Source: Candidatus Bathyarchaeota archaeon
Lineage (GTDB): Archaea > Thermoproteota > Bathyarchaeia > Bathyarchaeales > Bathycorpusculaceae
Direction: 5' to 3'
Assembly: GCA_026414485.1 (NCBI GenBank)
Contig: JAOAIX010000002.1
Coordinates: 1 to 64,000 of the forward strand
Length of the DNA stretch: 64,000 bases
Under the pieces are notes generated by a model. It was not told the DNA's origin. It did not search any database and saw only the letters and a program-made list of their open reading frames with translations. Each line of letters opens with the position of its first letter. Within the stretch, counting starts at the first letter, position 1. Position numbers and translations under genes: made by a program. Shown one piece after another: positions 25,142-35,007 of this stretch.

Positions 25142-25879
25142 GAGCACCTTATTTTCTTTTTCTGAAGCTTTTATAACCATTTCATATACTTGACAGTAAC
25201 GTGTTCAAAGTATGCCTTTCTATTTTTTTCACACCCATTTCAACAATACTCAGCTTCTACGTTGATAGAACCCAACTTTTTTGACCCGCGTATTTTTTGG
25301 GTGTTTCGAACATCAATGAGATTTAAAGTTATACTCGACTTGAAAACCTTGCAGGTTAAACATAAAAACTATCTAGTAACGCAAAGCCGCCCTAGCCTTT
25401 GTGAGGCGCAGTCTGTTAGGTTTGGTTTTGTTGTTTATATTAAGTTAGAGTTGGTGTTTTAGTTAATTTTAAGACAAGGAAGCTGATATGCCGTCTTCTG
25501 TGTTGAAGTAGCCGCATTATGCCTTTTTTATCAATTACTGTAATCTTTTTCTATTTCTTATGCTTTCTCGCCGATCTAGGGCCGCTTGGGTGTTCTTCTC
25601 TAAGGACGGTATTTTACCATGGTAGCAGACAATTCGTAGCTACCTGTAATGTTTTTGTCACAACTTTGGGCTACACACAAAATATTTTATCAGTTTGAAG
25701 CATACTATGGTAGTGCCGACTCTGAAAGCATGGAAAGTACGTGCTTTGGCGGAACCAGCGTCTAGCAAGCCACGACTAACTCGTGCCATTCCCCCACATG
25801 GTGGTTTCTCGTCCTCTTCGCGGTTTGAGGGCGCTGGGTTTTTCCGCCATTCCACCTTTTGAGTAGTTAATTTTTAGGT
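25142..25879. other. 738-bp region without a convincing gene; holds a structured block at 25725-25848
   Basis: Open frames here are short, lack ribosome sites and encode no recognisable protein. The right part is rich in complementarity: 25748-25760 pairs with 25832-25848 as 7+6 bp around a four-base bulge, enclosing hairpins 25771-25775/25781-25785 and 25794-25797/25801-25804. Next to it is 25725-25730/25742-25747. Farther left, 25621-25626 pairs with 25639-25644. This looks like an RNA gene or leader of unknown kind. The left part (25142-25600) shows nothing beyond AT-rich sequence. Confidence 0.45.
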
Positions 25880-26242
25880 TTATGCTTTTTCTTCTTTTGT
25901 TTCTAGTTGAGGTGACAGTTGATTTGAAAGAGTGGAGAGAAACAGGTTAAGTCTCTCCTTTGTTTTACCAAAATCCGCTATCGCTGTAAGAGTTGTGACA
26001 GGCGTTTCCGCCGAAATTTTGACGCGAGTAACATTTTCTTTAACAGTCTCTGCATTAATTAAGAATAGTGAGCTGTAGGACATGAAACTTTTTTTGGTTT
26101 TTGCCTTTAGTTGGTGTTCTCCCTCTTTTTTTTCTTCGATTGACCATTTTAGGTCGTTGATTGCCTTCTGGATAGCCTCCCACACCTTGCTTAACGGGTA
26201 ATCCATTTCAATTGTTTCGTTCTCCTTTCGCAAATATGCCAT
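25880..26242 (-). CDS. Hypothetical protein, possible SRPBCC-like fold
   Basis: A 120-residue soluble protein. The pattern 'ETIEMDYPLSKVWEAIQKAINDLKW', then basic strands and 'FLINAETVKENVTRVKISAET', then a C-terminal helix, is reminiscent of small START/SRPBCC-type domains, but I recognise no specific family. ATG start with a GAGA-rich stretch upstream. Stand-alone, divergent from larA. Confidence 0.65.
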   Translation of the reverse strand: MAYLRKENETIEMDYPLSKVWEAIQKAINDLKWSIEEKKEGEHQLKAKTKKSFMSYSSLFLINAETVKENVTRVKISAETPVTTLTAIADFGKTKERLNLFLSTLSNQLSPQLETKEEKA

Positions 26243-26466
26243 CCAACGTCTCCGTTAATAGCCAATGTAGCTGTCTATTAAAAAGTTTCATTGTAACGCA
26301 ACGAAGTTTTACGTGTTTTTATGCAGTTTTTGCTTATTTTTGCATTTTAGGTACATGCGCCCCTACGTCAAACTAAATCTTTAAAGTGAAGTCTTCGTGG
26401 TTGAGTGGTTGTGATAAGGCTTAATAGCAGCTTACGAAGTGTCTTAAATTATATCCGTGATACCTC

Positions 26467-27771
26467 ATGGTTGACGTATGGCTTCCTTACGGAAAAACTG
26501 ACCTTTGTGTTAGGGTCCAAGCTCGAAATCTTCTCGGTTCAATTGAGCCTAAAGAGCAAGCTGTATGTCCAGATGCAAAAGCTGAGATTGAACGTGCCCT
26601 CAAAGAACCAATTCCCATAGGGAACAAGCGACTTAGCGAAATTGCGCTGCCTGAAAGTAAGGTCGCCATAGTTGTTAACGATGCCACACGGCGGACACCA
26701 ACTGATGTGATGCTTCCGCCTGTGCTTGACGAGTTAACTTTGGCAGGAGTTAAAGATGAAAACATCGTGCTGATTTTTGGCACAGGTACCCACAGGCCGG
26801 TCACACGTGAAGAGGCTGTTAGACTCGTCGGAGAAGCAGTCTTCAAGCGAGTCAAAACTGTGAGCCACGACTGTAAAGCTCCAGACCTTGTACACGTGGG
26901 TAATACTAGACATGGAAACAAGGTCTACCTGAACAAGGTTTTTGCTGAAGCCAACGTTAAGGTTCTGCTGGGGGATGTAGATTTCCACTATTACGCGGGT
27001 TACAGCGGAGGAAGGAAAAGCGTGTTGCCTGCAGTTGCAGGTGAAGAAACAATAAAACACAATCACGCTTTGATGCTGCACCCCCATGCTCGACCTGGTG
27101 TTTTAGCTGGAAATCCTGTGAATGAAGACATGGTTGAAGCTGCTAAATTTGCCAAAGTTGATTTTATTTTAAACGTGGTAACCAACAGCAAAGGCCAAAT
27201 CGTGAAGGCGTTTGCTGGCGATTTAGAGCAAGCATTCAATGAAGCAGTTAAACTTGTTGATGATATGTACCGGGTGGTGATTGACCGCCGAGCTGAAATA
27301 GTTGTTGTTAGCTGTGGTGGTTCGCCTGCAGATATCAATCTATATCAAGCATACAAGGCAATAGACTCCGCCTTAGAAGCGGTGAAACGTGGAGGTGTTA
27401 TTGTGTTGGTTGCAGAATGCCCCGAAGGACATGGGAACCAAGTTTTTTATGACTGGATGACGCGTTTTGGTGACTTGAAAACAGTGGAGCGTGAAATCAA
27501 GAAAAACTTTGTTCTCGGTGGACATAAAGCGTATTATCTACTTAAAGCTTTGAGTAATCACCAGATAATTCTCGTTTCTGCCCTGCCTGATTATTATGCA
27601 GCTAACATCTTTAAATTGAAAACTGCAAGAGCTGTGAATGACGCCTTGGACGAAGCATTTGCGATTGCAGGAAAAGCGGCACGGGTCTGGGTAATTCCTT
27701 ATGGCAATTTCACGCTGCCCCAAGTTAAAGCCGTAGCTGAAGATTCTTCTCAAGCAGTTGAACCAATATAA
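26467..27771 (+). CDS. larA: LarA-type nickel-dependent 2-hydroxyacid racemase
   Basis: A 434-residue LarA homologue. The residues that hold the nickel-pincer cofactor and substrate in Lactiplantibacillus LarA fall at near-identical positions: Asp72 and Arg75 in NDATRRTP, His109 in GTGTHRP, His174 in DFHYYAGYSGG, the cofactor lysine Lys184 in GGRKSVLP and nickel-ligand His200. So it should be catalytically competent, interconverting D/L forms of lactate or a related 2-hydroxyacid. Cofactor genes larB, larC and larE are not in the window. TTTAAAG near 26382 may be its TATA box. Confidence 0.92.
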   Translation: MVDVWLPYGKTDLCVRVQARNLLGSIEPKEQAVCPDAKAEIERALKEPIPIGNKRLSEIALPESKVAIVVNDATRRTPTDVMLPPVLDELTLAGVKDENIVLIFGTGTHRPVTREEAVRLVGEAVFKRVKTVSHDCKAPDLVHVGNTRHGNKVYLNKVFAEANVKVLLGDVDFHYYAGYSGGRKSVLPAVAGEETIKHNHALMLHPHARPGVLAGNPVNEDMVEAAKFAKVDFILNVVTNSKGQIVKAFAGDLEQAFNEAVKLVDDMYRVVIDRRAEIVVVSCGGSPADINLYQAYKAIDSALEAVKRGGVIVLVAECPEGHGNQVFYDWMTRFGDLKTVEREIKKNFVLGGHKAYYLLKALSNHQIILVSALPDYYAANIFKLKTARAVNDALDEAFAIAGKAARVWVIPYGNFTLPQVKAVAEDSSQAVEPI

Positions 27772-27822
27772 AACGTAAACTTTAAGTTCCTTCCAGAAGT
27801 TCAAGGTTAAGAAGGCGAATAC

Positions 27823-28299
27823 ATGCAACAAACCTTCACGCTCAGAAAGTTTACCCCTGATGATCTGCAAGCCGTAATGAGAATTAATCGTGTTTGTTTA
27901 CCTGAAAATTACACAGACATGTTTTTTATGGATCTTCATCAACGTTTTCCTGAAACCTTTATAGTAGCAGAGGAAGACGGAGAAATAATCGGTTACATAA
28001 TGTGCAGGATTGAAGTGGGCTTGTCAAACATAGGTTTAGGCGGTTTAGTGCGGAAGGGACATGTAGTTTCCATAGCAGTTATGCCTAAAGGCAGACGCAA
28101 AGGGGTAGCAACCGCTCTGCTTAAAGCAGCCATGGAGGGTATGACTCGCTATAAAGCTAAGCAGATTTTTCTTGAGGTACGTGTTACCAATCACGCAGGC
28201 ATTGAATTATACAAGAAACTTGGTTTAGAGGTTTCAAGAACAATCAGCGGTTACTACAGTGATGGCGAAGACGCCTATGTGATGACAAAACGGTTGTAA
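27823..28299 (+). CDS. rimI: GNAT N-terminal acetyltransferase, archaeal RimI/Ard1-like
   Basis: A 158-residue GNAT enzyme. VSIAVMPKGRRKGVATALL is the acetyl-CoA strand and P-loop (RRKGVAT, Q/RxxGxA type), LPENY matches the substrate loop of archaeal Ard1 proteins, and the C-terminal YYSDGEDAYVMTKRL is the family's closing strand. Expected to acetylate protein N-termini co-translationally. Follows larA by 51 nt on the same strand. Confidence 0.9.
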   Translation: MQQTFTLRKFTPDDLQAVMRINRVCLPENYTDMFFMDLHQRFPETFIVAEEDGEIIGYIMCRIEVGLSNIGLGGLVRKGHVVSIAVMPKGRRKGVATALLKAAMEGMTRYKAKQIFLEVRVTNHAGIELYKKLGLEVSRTISGYYSDGEDAYVMTKRL

Positions 28300-28515
28300 A
28301 TAATTCTTTTCGATTTAAATTTCTACTGTAGGTGCATCTTTTTGCATCTGCTATCATCTAAAAATTGCCTTTAGAATGTGCCGTCGGCTAAAACTCTCTT
28401 TTTTTGGTTCCAGATAGTAATCTCCAATTTTACTCCTTGCAGAATCCTGTGGTTTACTACCCCGCTTTCTTTAAATTGGTTGCCTAAAAATCTGACTTTT
28501 CCACAGATCACGGTT

Positions 28516-29199
28516 TTATCTGTTTGAAAACGACTTCCAGAAGTTCAGTTTTTTATGTACAGGTAACATATGTTTACCGTAAAACCTGCCAACTGCTAAG
28601 ATGGAAATAATATCGACAATTACTAAGAGGACAAGCAGGTTAAGGCGTATTTCAGGCATGATGTATGCTGTAGCCAAGAAAACCTGAAAATTTGATGCGC
28701 CAGCATTAAAATTCATTGATCCCATAAACAAAGCAACTGCTGATAACACTACACCCGCGTAAAGAGACAACTTTTGCTTGATTCTAAACAGCAAAACATA
28801 CATCATAACTAATGTGGGGCCATAATATGCTAAAGCGCCTAAAATTCCCAAAGGCCACCCTAGAGGATTAATCTCCGTTGCTAAACGGGCGACGTCTATG
28901 GCGTAATGTGTTGTAGCAAGATCATAGCTCCAGCAGGCTAGCACCACACCCTGAAGAGCAAACATGAAGTGACGTAGTCTTTCATCTAGACTCAGCCCTG
29001 AAGTGACCTTTTTTCGTTTTAACATCAAAACTGCCACTGTTGAGGCAGGAATGAGGAAAATCAGGAAGTAGAACAACCCAAGCCAAGCATCACCTGACCT
29101 AGTCAAGGCTACAACGTTGAAGATCCAGATGAACGCCCACATAATTAAAAAGCCTTGTGCTAACCTTTTCAGTGTACTCGTGCCCCTTATCCCCACCAA
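28516..29199 (-). CDS. Polytopic membrane protein with DUF5658-like segment
   Basis: A 227-residue membrane protein with six to seven helices. The stretch SYDLATTHYAIDVARLATEINPLGWPLG resembles the D-x-x-TT...E-x-NPL signature of DUF5658 membrane proteins of unknown role, also seen in the gene at 41250. A basic tail (KHMLPVHKKLNFWKSFSNR) ends the protein. The start is TTG/GTG, poorly defined. Divergent from mgsA. Confidence 0.6.
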   Translation of the reverse strand: MVGIRGTSTLKRLAQGFLIMWAFIWIFNVVALTRSGDAWLGLFYFLIFLIPASTVAVLMLKRKKVTSGLSLDERLRHFMFALQGVVLACWSYDLATTHYAIDVARLATEINPLGWPLGILGALAYYGPTLVMMYVLLFRIKQKLSLYAGVVLSAVALFMGSMNFNAGASNFQVFLATAYIMPEIRLNLLVLLVIVDIISILAVGRFYGKHMLPVHKKLNFWKSFSNR

Positions 29200-29325
29200 A
29201 TTGTGGGTATCGTAACATTTAAGATTTGCTGCTGCTTTTGAAATCCTCCTGTCCGTTGTTCACGGTGCAAACGGTTATAGGCATGTTGCCACACATGCCT
29301 AAAATCAAATAATGGTGAATCAAAA

Positions 29326-29793
29326 ATGAACGGCAAAGTCGCCCCTATAGGTGAAAAGAAGAAAATTGCGTTGATTGCACACGACAACAAAAAAGCAGAT
29401 TTGCTGGAGTGGGTCAAATTCAACAAAGGTACTCTGCTTAAACATGAATTGTTTGCCACAGGAACCACAGGTGACATACTAGAAAAAGAACTCTGCTCAA
29501 ACATAACCAAACTCCAAAGTGGACCTTTAGGTGGTGATCAACAGATAGGTGCTCGTATAGCCGAAGGTGCCATAGATTTTCTCATATTCTTTTGGGATCC
29601 ACTGGAGCCTTTACCTCACGATCCAGACATCAAAGCTCTGCTTCGTCTTGCTGTTGTGTGGAACATTCCCGTGGCATGTAACCGCTCCTCTGCAGACTTC
29701 ATAATAAGCTCTCCCTTGATGAATCAAACCTACCCCCGCATAATTCCTGACTATGATACTTACCGTCAACGCTTCAAAGACAAGCGCCTTTAA
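29326..29793 (+). CDS. mgsA: Methylglyoxal synthase
   Basis: A 155-residue MgsA-type enzyme converting dihydroxyacetone phosphate to methylglyoxal and phosphate. Family hallmarks: [16 protein letters not shown] at the N-terminus, GTTG phosphate loop, [14 protein letters not shown] with the catalytic Asp, and [18 protein letters not shown] with the active-site His. Common in bacteria, sparse in archaea. Immediately upstream of triosephosphate isomerase, so the two enzymes sharing the DHAP pool are neighbours. Confidence 0.95.
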   Translation: MNGKVAPIGEKKKIALIAHDNKKADLLEWVKFNKGTLLKHELFATGTTGDILEKELCSNITKLQSGPLGGDQQIGARIAEGAIDFLIFFWDPLEPLPHDPDIKALLRLAVVWNIPVACNRSSADFIISSPLMNQTYPRIIPDYDTYRQRFKDKRL

Positions 29794-29874
29794 GTTGTGC
29801 ATGCTTCCTTTTATTTTTTATAAGGCAAACTGTTATTAATAATCAAAATTAAACCCTATGGCGGTGAAACATGA

Positions 29875-30564
<690 letters not shown>

Positions 30565-30578
30565 ACGAGGTAACTCAT

Positions 30579-31460
30579 TTGAAAGTTGAAGCAGAGTGTG
30601 CCAGTTGCCTTCTTTCAAGGGGTATGGCTGAAACCTATATGGCAACCACAAATCCAGCTTTACGTTTTAGGGTGGCGTCGGAACTAATCAAATTGTTAAA
30701 TCGCGAGTTCAAACCAACTGCTGTTGCAGCAGATTTGGGCACTAAACGCGATCGTCTCATACGTCAACTCACAGACAACCCTGACCCCTACCAACGAACA
30801 AAAAAATTAAGCAACCAAAAAGCCCTAGAGCTACTTCCCTTTGCCCAAAAACTGGTGGAAGAAGGCTACAATCAACAAGACAGATTCAAAAAAGCTTGCC
30901 TGTGTGCCATAGTGGGAAACATAATGGAATTTGACATTCCGGGGCACACATTCACTTTAAAAGACCTAAGAAAAACCCTCAAAAGCGCTGCAAAAGACCT
31001 TATTGTAGATGACGTGGACAAGGCATACGAGTTAGCAAACAAAACAGGCAAAGTTCTGTACTTGGCAGACAACGCAGGCGAAATAGTTTTTGACACTTTG
31101 CTGGTAGAACAACTCAAAAACATGGGTGTGCAAGTTACATTTGTGGTCAAAAGTGCCCCCGTTATCAACGACGCCACTATGGCTGACGTCGTGTTCTGCG
31201 GTATGGACAAGCTTGCTGATAAAATTTTAACTACAGGTGCTGACGCTGTTGGATTGCAGTTAAACTTGGTTTCACAAGAATTCCTCAAAGTTTACGAGGC
31301 AGCGCCGTTAGTCTTCGCAAAAGGGATGGGCTACGCTGAGACCTTAACTGAGTATACGCTAACAAAACCCCACTTCTTAATGTTCCGCACCAAGTGTCAG
31401 CCCGTCGCAAACTATTTTTCTGTTCCACGTGGCAAGAACATCGCCAAGCTGATGCCCTAA
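30579..31460 (+). CDS. DUF89 (ARMT1-like) metal-dependent protein
   Basis: A 293-residue member of DUF89, the fold shared by damage-control phosphatases and ARMT1. Archaeal-type signatures: ECASCLLSRG at the N-terminus, LYLADNAGEIVFD (metal/phosphate site), FVVKSAPVINDAT and a C-terminal KCQPVANYFSVPRGKN. The family removes phosphate from damaged sugar phosphates or pantetheine phosphates; the substrate here is unknown, but its place between tpiA and a debranching enzyme suggests sugar-phosphate clean-up. TTG start backed by GAGGT seven bases upstream. Confidence 0.88.
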   Translation: MKVEAECASCLLSRGMAETYMATTNPALRFRVASELIKLLNREFKPTAVAADLGTKRDRLIRQLTDNPDPYQRTKKLSNQKALELLPFAQKLVEEGYNQQDRFKKACLCAIVGNIMEFDIPGHTFTLKDLRKTLKSAAKDLIVDDVDKAYELANKTGKVLYLADNAGEIVFDTLLVEQLKNMGVQVTFVVKSAPVINDATMADVVFCGMDKLADKILTTGADAVGLQLNLVSQEFLKVYEAAPLVFAKGMGYAETLTEYTLTKPHFLMFRTKCQPVANYFSVPRGKNIAKLMP

Positions 31461-31461
31461 C

Positions 31462-33531
31462 ATGTACCTGCCCACATTGAAGTTCAGTGATTTTTCAAAT
31501 TTTGACGAAACTTTAACAAAAGAGTGGCTTATAACAAATGGACTTGGCGGTTACGCATCCACCACTGTTTTAGGCGTGAACACACGTAAATATCACGGCT
31601 TGCTTGTTGCAGCTTTACATCCACCAGGAGACCGAACAGTTTGTCTTGCAAAAATCGATGAAGAATTACAGTTAAACAAAATTTATCTATTAGGGGCAAA
31701 TGAATTTCACGGCGCAGTTTACCCAAAAGGCTTTCTGCACTTAACAGAGTTTTCTCTATCTCCTTTTCCAAAATATACCTATCACACAGAAAATGTGCAC
31801 CTGGAAAAAACCTTATTTATGCCTTACGGAAAAAATGTCCTAGTTGCAACTTACAAAGTTAAAAACATGAACAGCGGCAGTGTAAAAATTAGAATTTTTC
31901 CAATGATAACTTGTAGGCATTTTCACCATGTTATTAACAAAGCCGTACACACGTTACATTTCAACCAGAAGCAAGTTGCTTCTAGTGTAATCCAAGTGAA
32001 CTTTAGGCAACCTCAAGCTTCGATAGCTGTACGCATGACTGATGGTGTGTTCTATGAGTGCCCTGTCTGGATAGAAAGAATACGTTATCGCGAAGAAGAA
32101 AAACGTGGAGAAACCAGTTTAGATGACTATTATCAACCAGGCTACTTTCAACTCGATGTGTCTCCCAGAAGTGAAACTGAGTTCGCTGTTATAGCAAGTG
32201 CCAGCAGAGATGAACAGCAAACCGTGCAGACCTTAAATTATGTAGGTCAAAATATGGCTGAAATTAGTTCAGTGCGAGAACTTGAAATCAACCGCCGAAA
32301 CAAATTTTTAGTAAATTTTTATCACCTCCACCCTCATTTAGCAACAAATGACTGGTTGAACTGGATAATTTTAGCTACTGACTCCTTTGTCGTTCAAAAC
32401 TTGACTAATCAGTACAGTATAATTGCAGGATACCATTGGTTTGAAGTATGGGGTAGAGACACCTTCGTTGCTTTGCCAGGATTAATGTTGATTACTGGTC
32501 GATTTGAAGACGCAAAAAATGTGTTCACAGAATTCAACGAATATTGCCAAAACGGCTTAATTCCAAATTTCATAGATGACAGGTCAGGTCAAGCTGTATA
32601 CAACACCGTTGACGCTTCATTGTGGTATGTTAACGCTGTCTTGCAGTACCTCAAACATACAGGTGACTTTGAATTTGTCCGCGCGCAGCTATGGGCAAAT
32701 CTTAAAGAAATTGTGGCTAAACACGTACAAGGTACTCATTTCGGTATCCATGTTGACAACGACGGTTTGCTTACACATGGCGAACGCCTTACATGGATGG
32801 ATGCTGAAGTAGACGGCAAAGCAGTTACACCTAGAATGGGAAAAGCCGTTGAGATCCAAGCACTATGGTACAACACACTGAAAACCGTCCAGTTGCTTGC
32901 TCAAAGATTTGGTGAAAACCAACTGTCTGAAAACTACAATGCACTAGCGGAGAGATGCAAAACTAGCTTCAATGAAAAGTTTTGGAATAACAAAAAACAT
33001 TGCCTCTTTGATTGTATAACTGACGCCGGCGCTGATGACTCTCTGCGACCTAACCAAATCTTTGCAGTTTCTTTAGACTTCACTATGCTTGACTTAGAAA
33101 AACGCAATCAGATAGTCAATGTGGTTCAGCGGGAACTCGTCACGCCCTATGGCTTGCGTACTCTTGAGCGTAGCCACCCCAACTATCAAGGAGTCTACAA
33201 TGGTAACCGGCAAAGTCGAGATCGTGCATACCACAATGGCACAGTTTGGCCTTGGCTTGTTGGTCCATTTATGACCGCGTTCCGCAAAACTAAAGGTTAC
33301 GCAAGTCCTGATTCAAGGTTCGCCATCAGCAGTTTTGCTTGGCCCCTCTTTACAAGGCAAACTACGTATGCAGGGTTGGGCAATTTAAGTGAAATTTTTG
33401 ATGGTGATCCACCGCACACTCCAAGAGGTTGTATTGCCCAAGCGTGGAGTGTGGCTGAACCTTTACGCGGCTACGTGGAGGACGCTTTGCAAATAAGACC
33501 AAAATATGAAAAGGAAGTTTTAGGCTTCTAA
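31462..33531 (+). CDS. Glycogen debranching enzyme (amylo-alpha-1,6-glucosidase type)
   Basis: A 689-residue enzyme. The N-terminal domain begins with EWLITNGLGGYASTTVLGVNTRKYHGLL, typical of the bacterial/archaeal GDE N-terminal domain; the C-terminal (alpha/alpha)6 barrel starts near 295 and carries GYHWFEVWGRDTFVALPG and NGTVWPWLVGPF, with candidate catalytic acids in WGRD and DAEVDG. Hydrolyses alpha-1,6 branches of glycogen. ATG is one base after the preceding stop. Overlaps galT tail to tail by 4 nt. Confidence 0.93.
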   Translation: MYLPTLKFSDFSNFDETLTKEWLITNGLGGYASTTVLGVNTRKYHGLLVAALHPPGDRTVCLAKIDEELQLNKIYLLGANEFHGAVYPKGFLHLTEFSLSPFPKYTYHTENVHLEKTLFMPYGKNVLVATYKVKNMNSGSVKIRIFPMITCRHFHHVINKAVHTLHFNQKQVASSVIQVNFRQPQASIAVRMTDGVFYECPVWIERIRYREEEKRGETSLDDYYQPGYFQLDVSPRSETEFAVIASASRDEQQTVQTLNYVGQNMAEISSVRELEINRRNKFLVNFYHLHPHLATNDWLNWIILATDSFVVQNLTNQYSIIAGYHWFEVWGRDTFVALPGLMLITGRFEDAKNVFTEFNEYCQNGLIPNFIDDRSGQAVYNTVDASLWYVNAVLQYLKHTGDFEFVRAQLWANLKEIVAKHVQGTHFGIHVDNDGLLTHGERLTWMDAEVDGKAVTPRMGKAVEIQALWYNTLKTVQLLAQRFGENQLSENYNALAERCKTSFNEKFWNNKKHCLFDCITDAGADDSLRPNQIFAVSLDFTMLDLEKRNQIVNVVQRELVTPYGLRTLERSHPNYQGVYNGNRQSRDRAYHNGTVWPWLVGPFMTAFRKTKGYASPDSRFAISSFAWPLFTRQTTYAGLGNLSEIFDGDPPHTPRGCIAQAWSVAEPLRGYVEDALQIRPKYEKEVLGF

Positions 33532-34571
33532 TTATGCATGGTCTTTTTGAGCTCAGCTGATGCTACCTCAGGTGGCACTGTGTTTATGTAAACGCCTGTG
33601 CTTTTTTCGAATCCTGCCCACATGGTAAGTTTAGGGTAAACTTCCAAGTGCCAATGATAATATTCTTGTGTCTCTCGATTTAGTGCTAAATGGAAACCAT
33701 AGTTGTAAGGGGGATCGTTCACGGCGTCCTTGAGAGCTCTCATAGTGATTTTGAGCGTCTCTGCGAATACTCTGATCTCTCCCTCTGTGAGATCTAGGAA
33801 GTTTGGGCTGTGCCGTTTAGGAAGCACCCAAAACTCCATAGGGTGAATACTAGCGTAAGGAGAAAACACTGTAAAATGTTCATTGTCCATTATGTGACGT
33901 AAAGTTCGAGTTTCTTGGTCTACGAGGTCACAAAACACGCAGCGCTTGTGGCGCTCATAGTAAGTCTTACTTGCGGTCATCTCATCGCTTAAAATTTTTG
34001 GAGTGAATGGCATTGCAATTATTTGGCTGTGAGCATGTGAAAGCGAGGCGCCCGCGTCTGAACCATGGTTGCGGAAAATCTGCACGTATTTCACGTAGGG
34101 TTTTGTGGATAATTCGGCAAGTCGATCTTTATAAGCGTTAATTAGCTGAATTAGCTGCTGAGTTTTCGCGTTTGCAGGGTGATCTGCGTGGTTTGGCGAC
34201 TCAATGATGACTTCGTGGTGGCCAACGGCATAGCCATAGGTGTTGTCCTTCATAATGTGGTCGGCGTCTGCCTCCTGTCTTGGAGGTGAGAAGGCTGGAA
34301 ACAAGTTTGGAATACAGCGAAGAACCCAATTTTTATGGCGGAAATCATTCTGCTCTGAATCTTTTTTTACGTTGCCTTCTCCTGAATTTGGCAAGTAAAC
34401 TAGAACGGCAGGCGGCGTCATGTTTTCGTTGCCAGGACACAGTGGACAACTGGCAAATTTTCCCTGTTCAACTCTTTGTTTTGACAAATCTGTTGGTCTT
34501 CTGGCCCGTTCAGTGGCTATTACGACCCAGCGTTCTAAAAGATAGTCTCTTCTGAGTTCATTGTAGATCAT
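33528..34571 (-). CDS. galT: Galactose-1-phosphate uridylyltransferase
   Basis: A 347-residue HIT-superfamily enzyme. Zinc Cys pairs in CPLCPG and CVFC, the catalytic HAHSQ (nucleophilic His as in HxHxQ) near 180, GHHEVIIESP, and the C-terminal YHWHLEVYPKL. Transfers UMP between UDP-sugar and hexose 1-phosphate. Together with the debranching enzyme it links glycogen-derived and galactose-derived hexose phosphates. Confidence 0.94.
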   Translation of the reverse strand: MIYNELRRDYLLERWVVIATERARRPTDLSKQRVEQGKFASCPLCPGNENMTPPAVLVYLPNSGEGNVKKDSEQNDFRHKNWVLRCIPNLFPAFSPPRQEADADHIMKDNTYGYAVGHHEVIIESPNHADHPANAKTQQLIQLINAYKDRLAELSTKPYVKYVQIFRNHGSDAGASLSHAHSQIIAMPFTPKILSDEMTASKTYYERHKRCVFCDLVDQETRTLRHIMDNEHFTVFSPYASIHPMEFWVLPKRHSPNFLDLTEGEIRVFAETLKITMRALKDAVNDPPYNYGFHLALNRETQEYYHWHLEVYPKLTMWAGFEKSTGVYINTVPPEVASAELKKTMHN

Positions 34572-34756
34572 TAAGAGTTGGCTCCTCTATAGGTGGTTAT
34601 TATCAACGATGAATTTTAGAGTTTTCCAAAACTCAAATTTCTACACTAAGCTGTTATTGTTACTTGTAAGTCAACTAATAGTTTTTGGCGACACAAAAGA
34701 CAAAAATAAGTCAGTTCACAAAATGTACTAACCGCACTACTTTAGGTCGTGTTGTT

Positions 34757-34840
34757 GCGGGGTTCCCCAAGCCTGGTATGGGGCAGGCCTGCTAAGTCTG
34801 TGGTCGAAAGGCCGCGTGGGTTCAAACCCCACACCCCGCG
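34757..34840 (+). tRNA. tRNA-Ser (GCT)
   Basis: Class II tRNA of 84 nt: acceptor GCGGGGT/ACCCCGC, anticodon arm CAGGC-CTGCTAA-GTCTG with anticodon GCT, long variable arm (TGGTCGAAAGGCC), T arm GTGGG-TTCAAAC-CCCAC, discriminator G. No intron; CCA not encoded. It lies directly upstream of the second antiporter-subunit locus. Confidence 0.96.
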
Positions 34841-35007
34841 TCATCGATTTAGTTTTGCAGGTGTTGCTGTGTGTTGTGGGATGACCAGTTAAGGTATAAC
34901 AATGTGATGTGTGGTGAGTGTGATTTTCCCTCTTTGGTGTGTTTTTTGTGATAGATTTATATTTAGTTCGTTGCTGATATTACAGGCTATACAGGTGTGC
35001 AAAGACT

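Noticed and set aside
25658-25855. 65-codon minus-strand open frame
   Set aside because: It coincides with the strongly paired block, has no ribosome site and an unnatural Arg/Pro/Gly-rich start.
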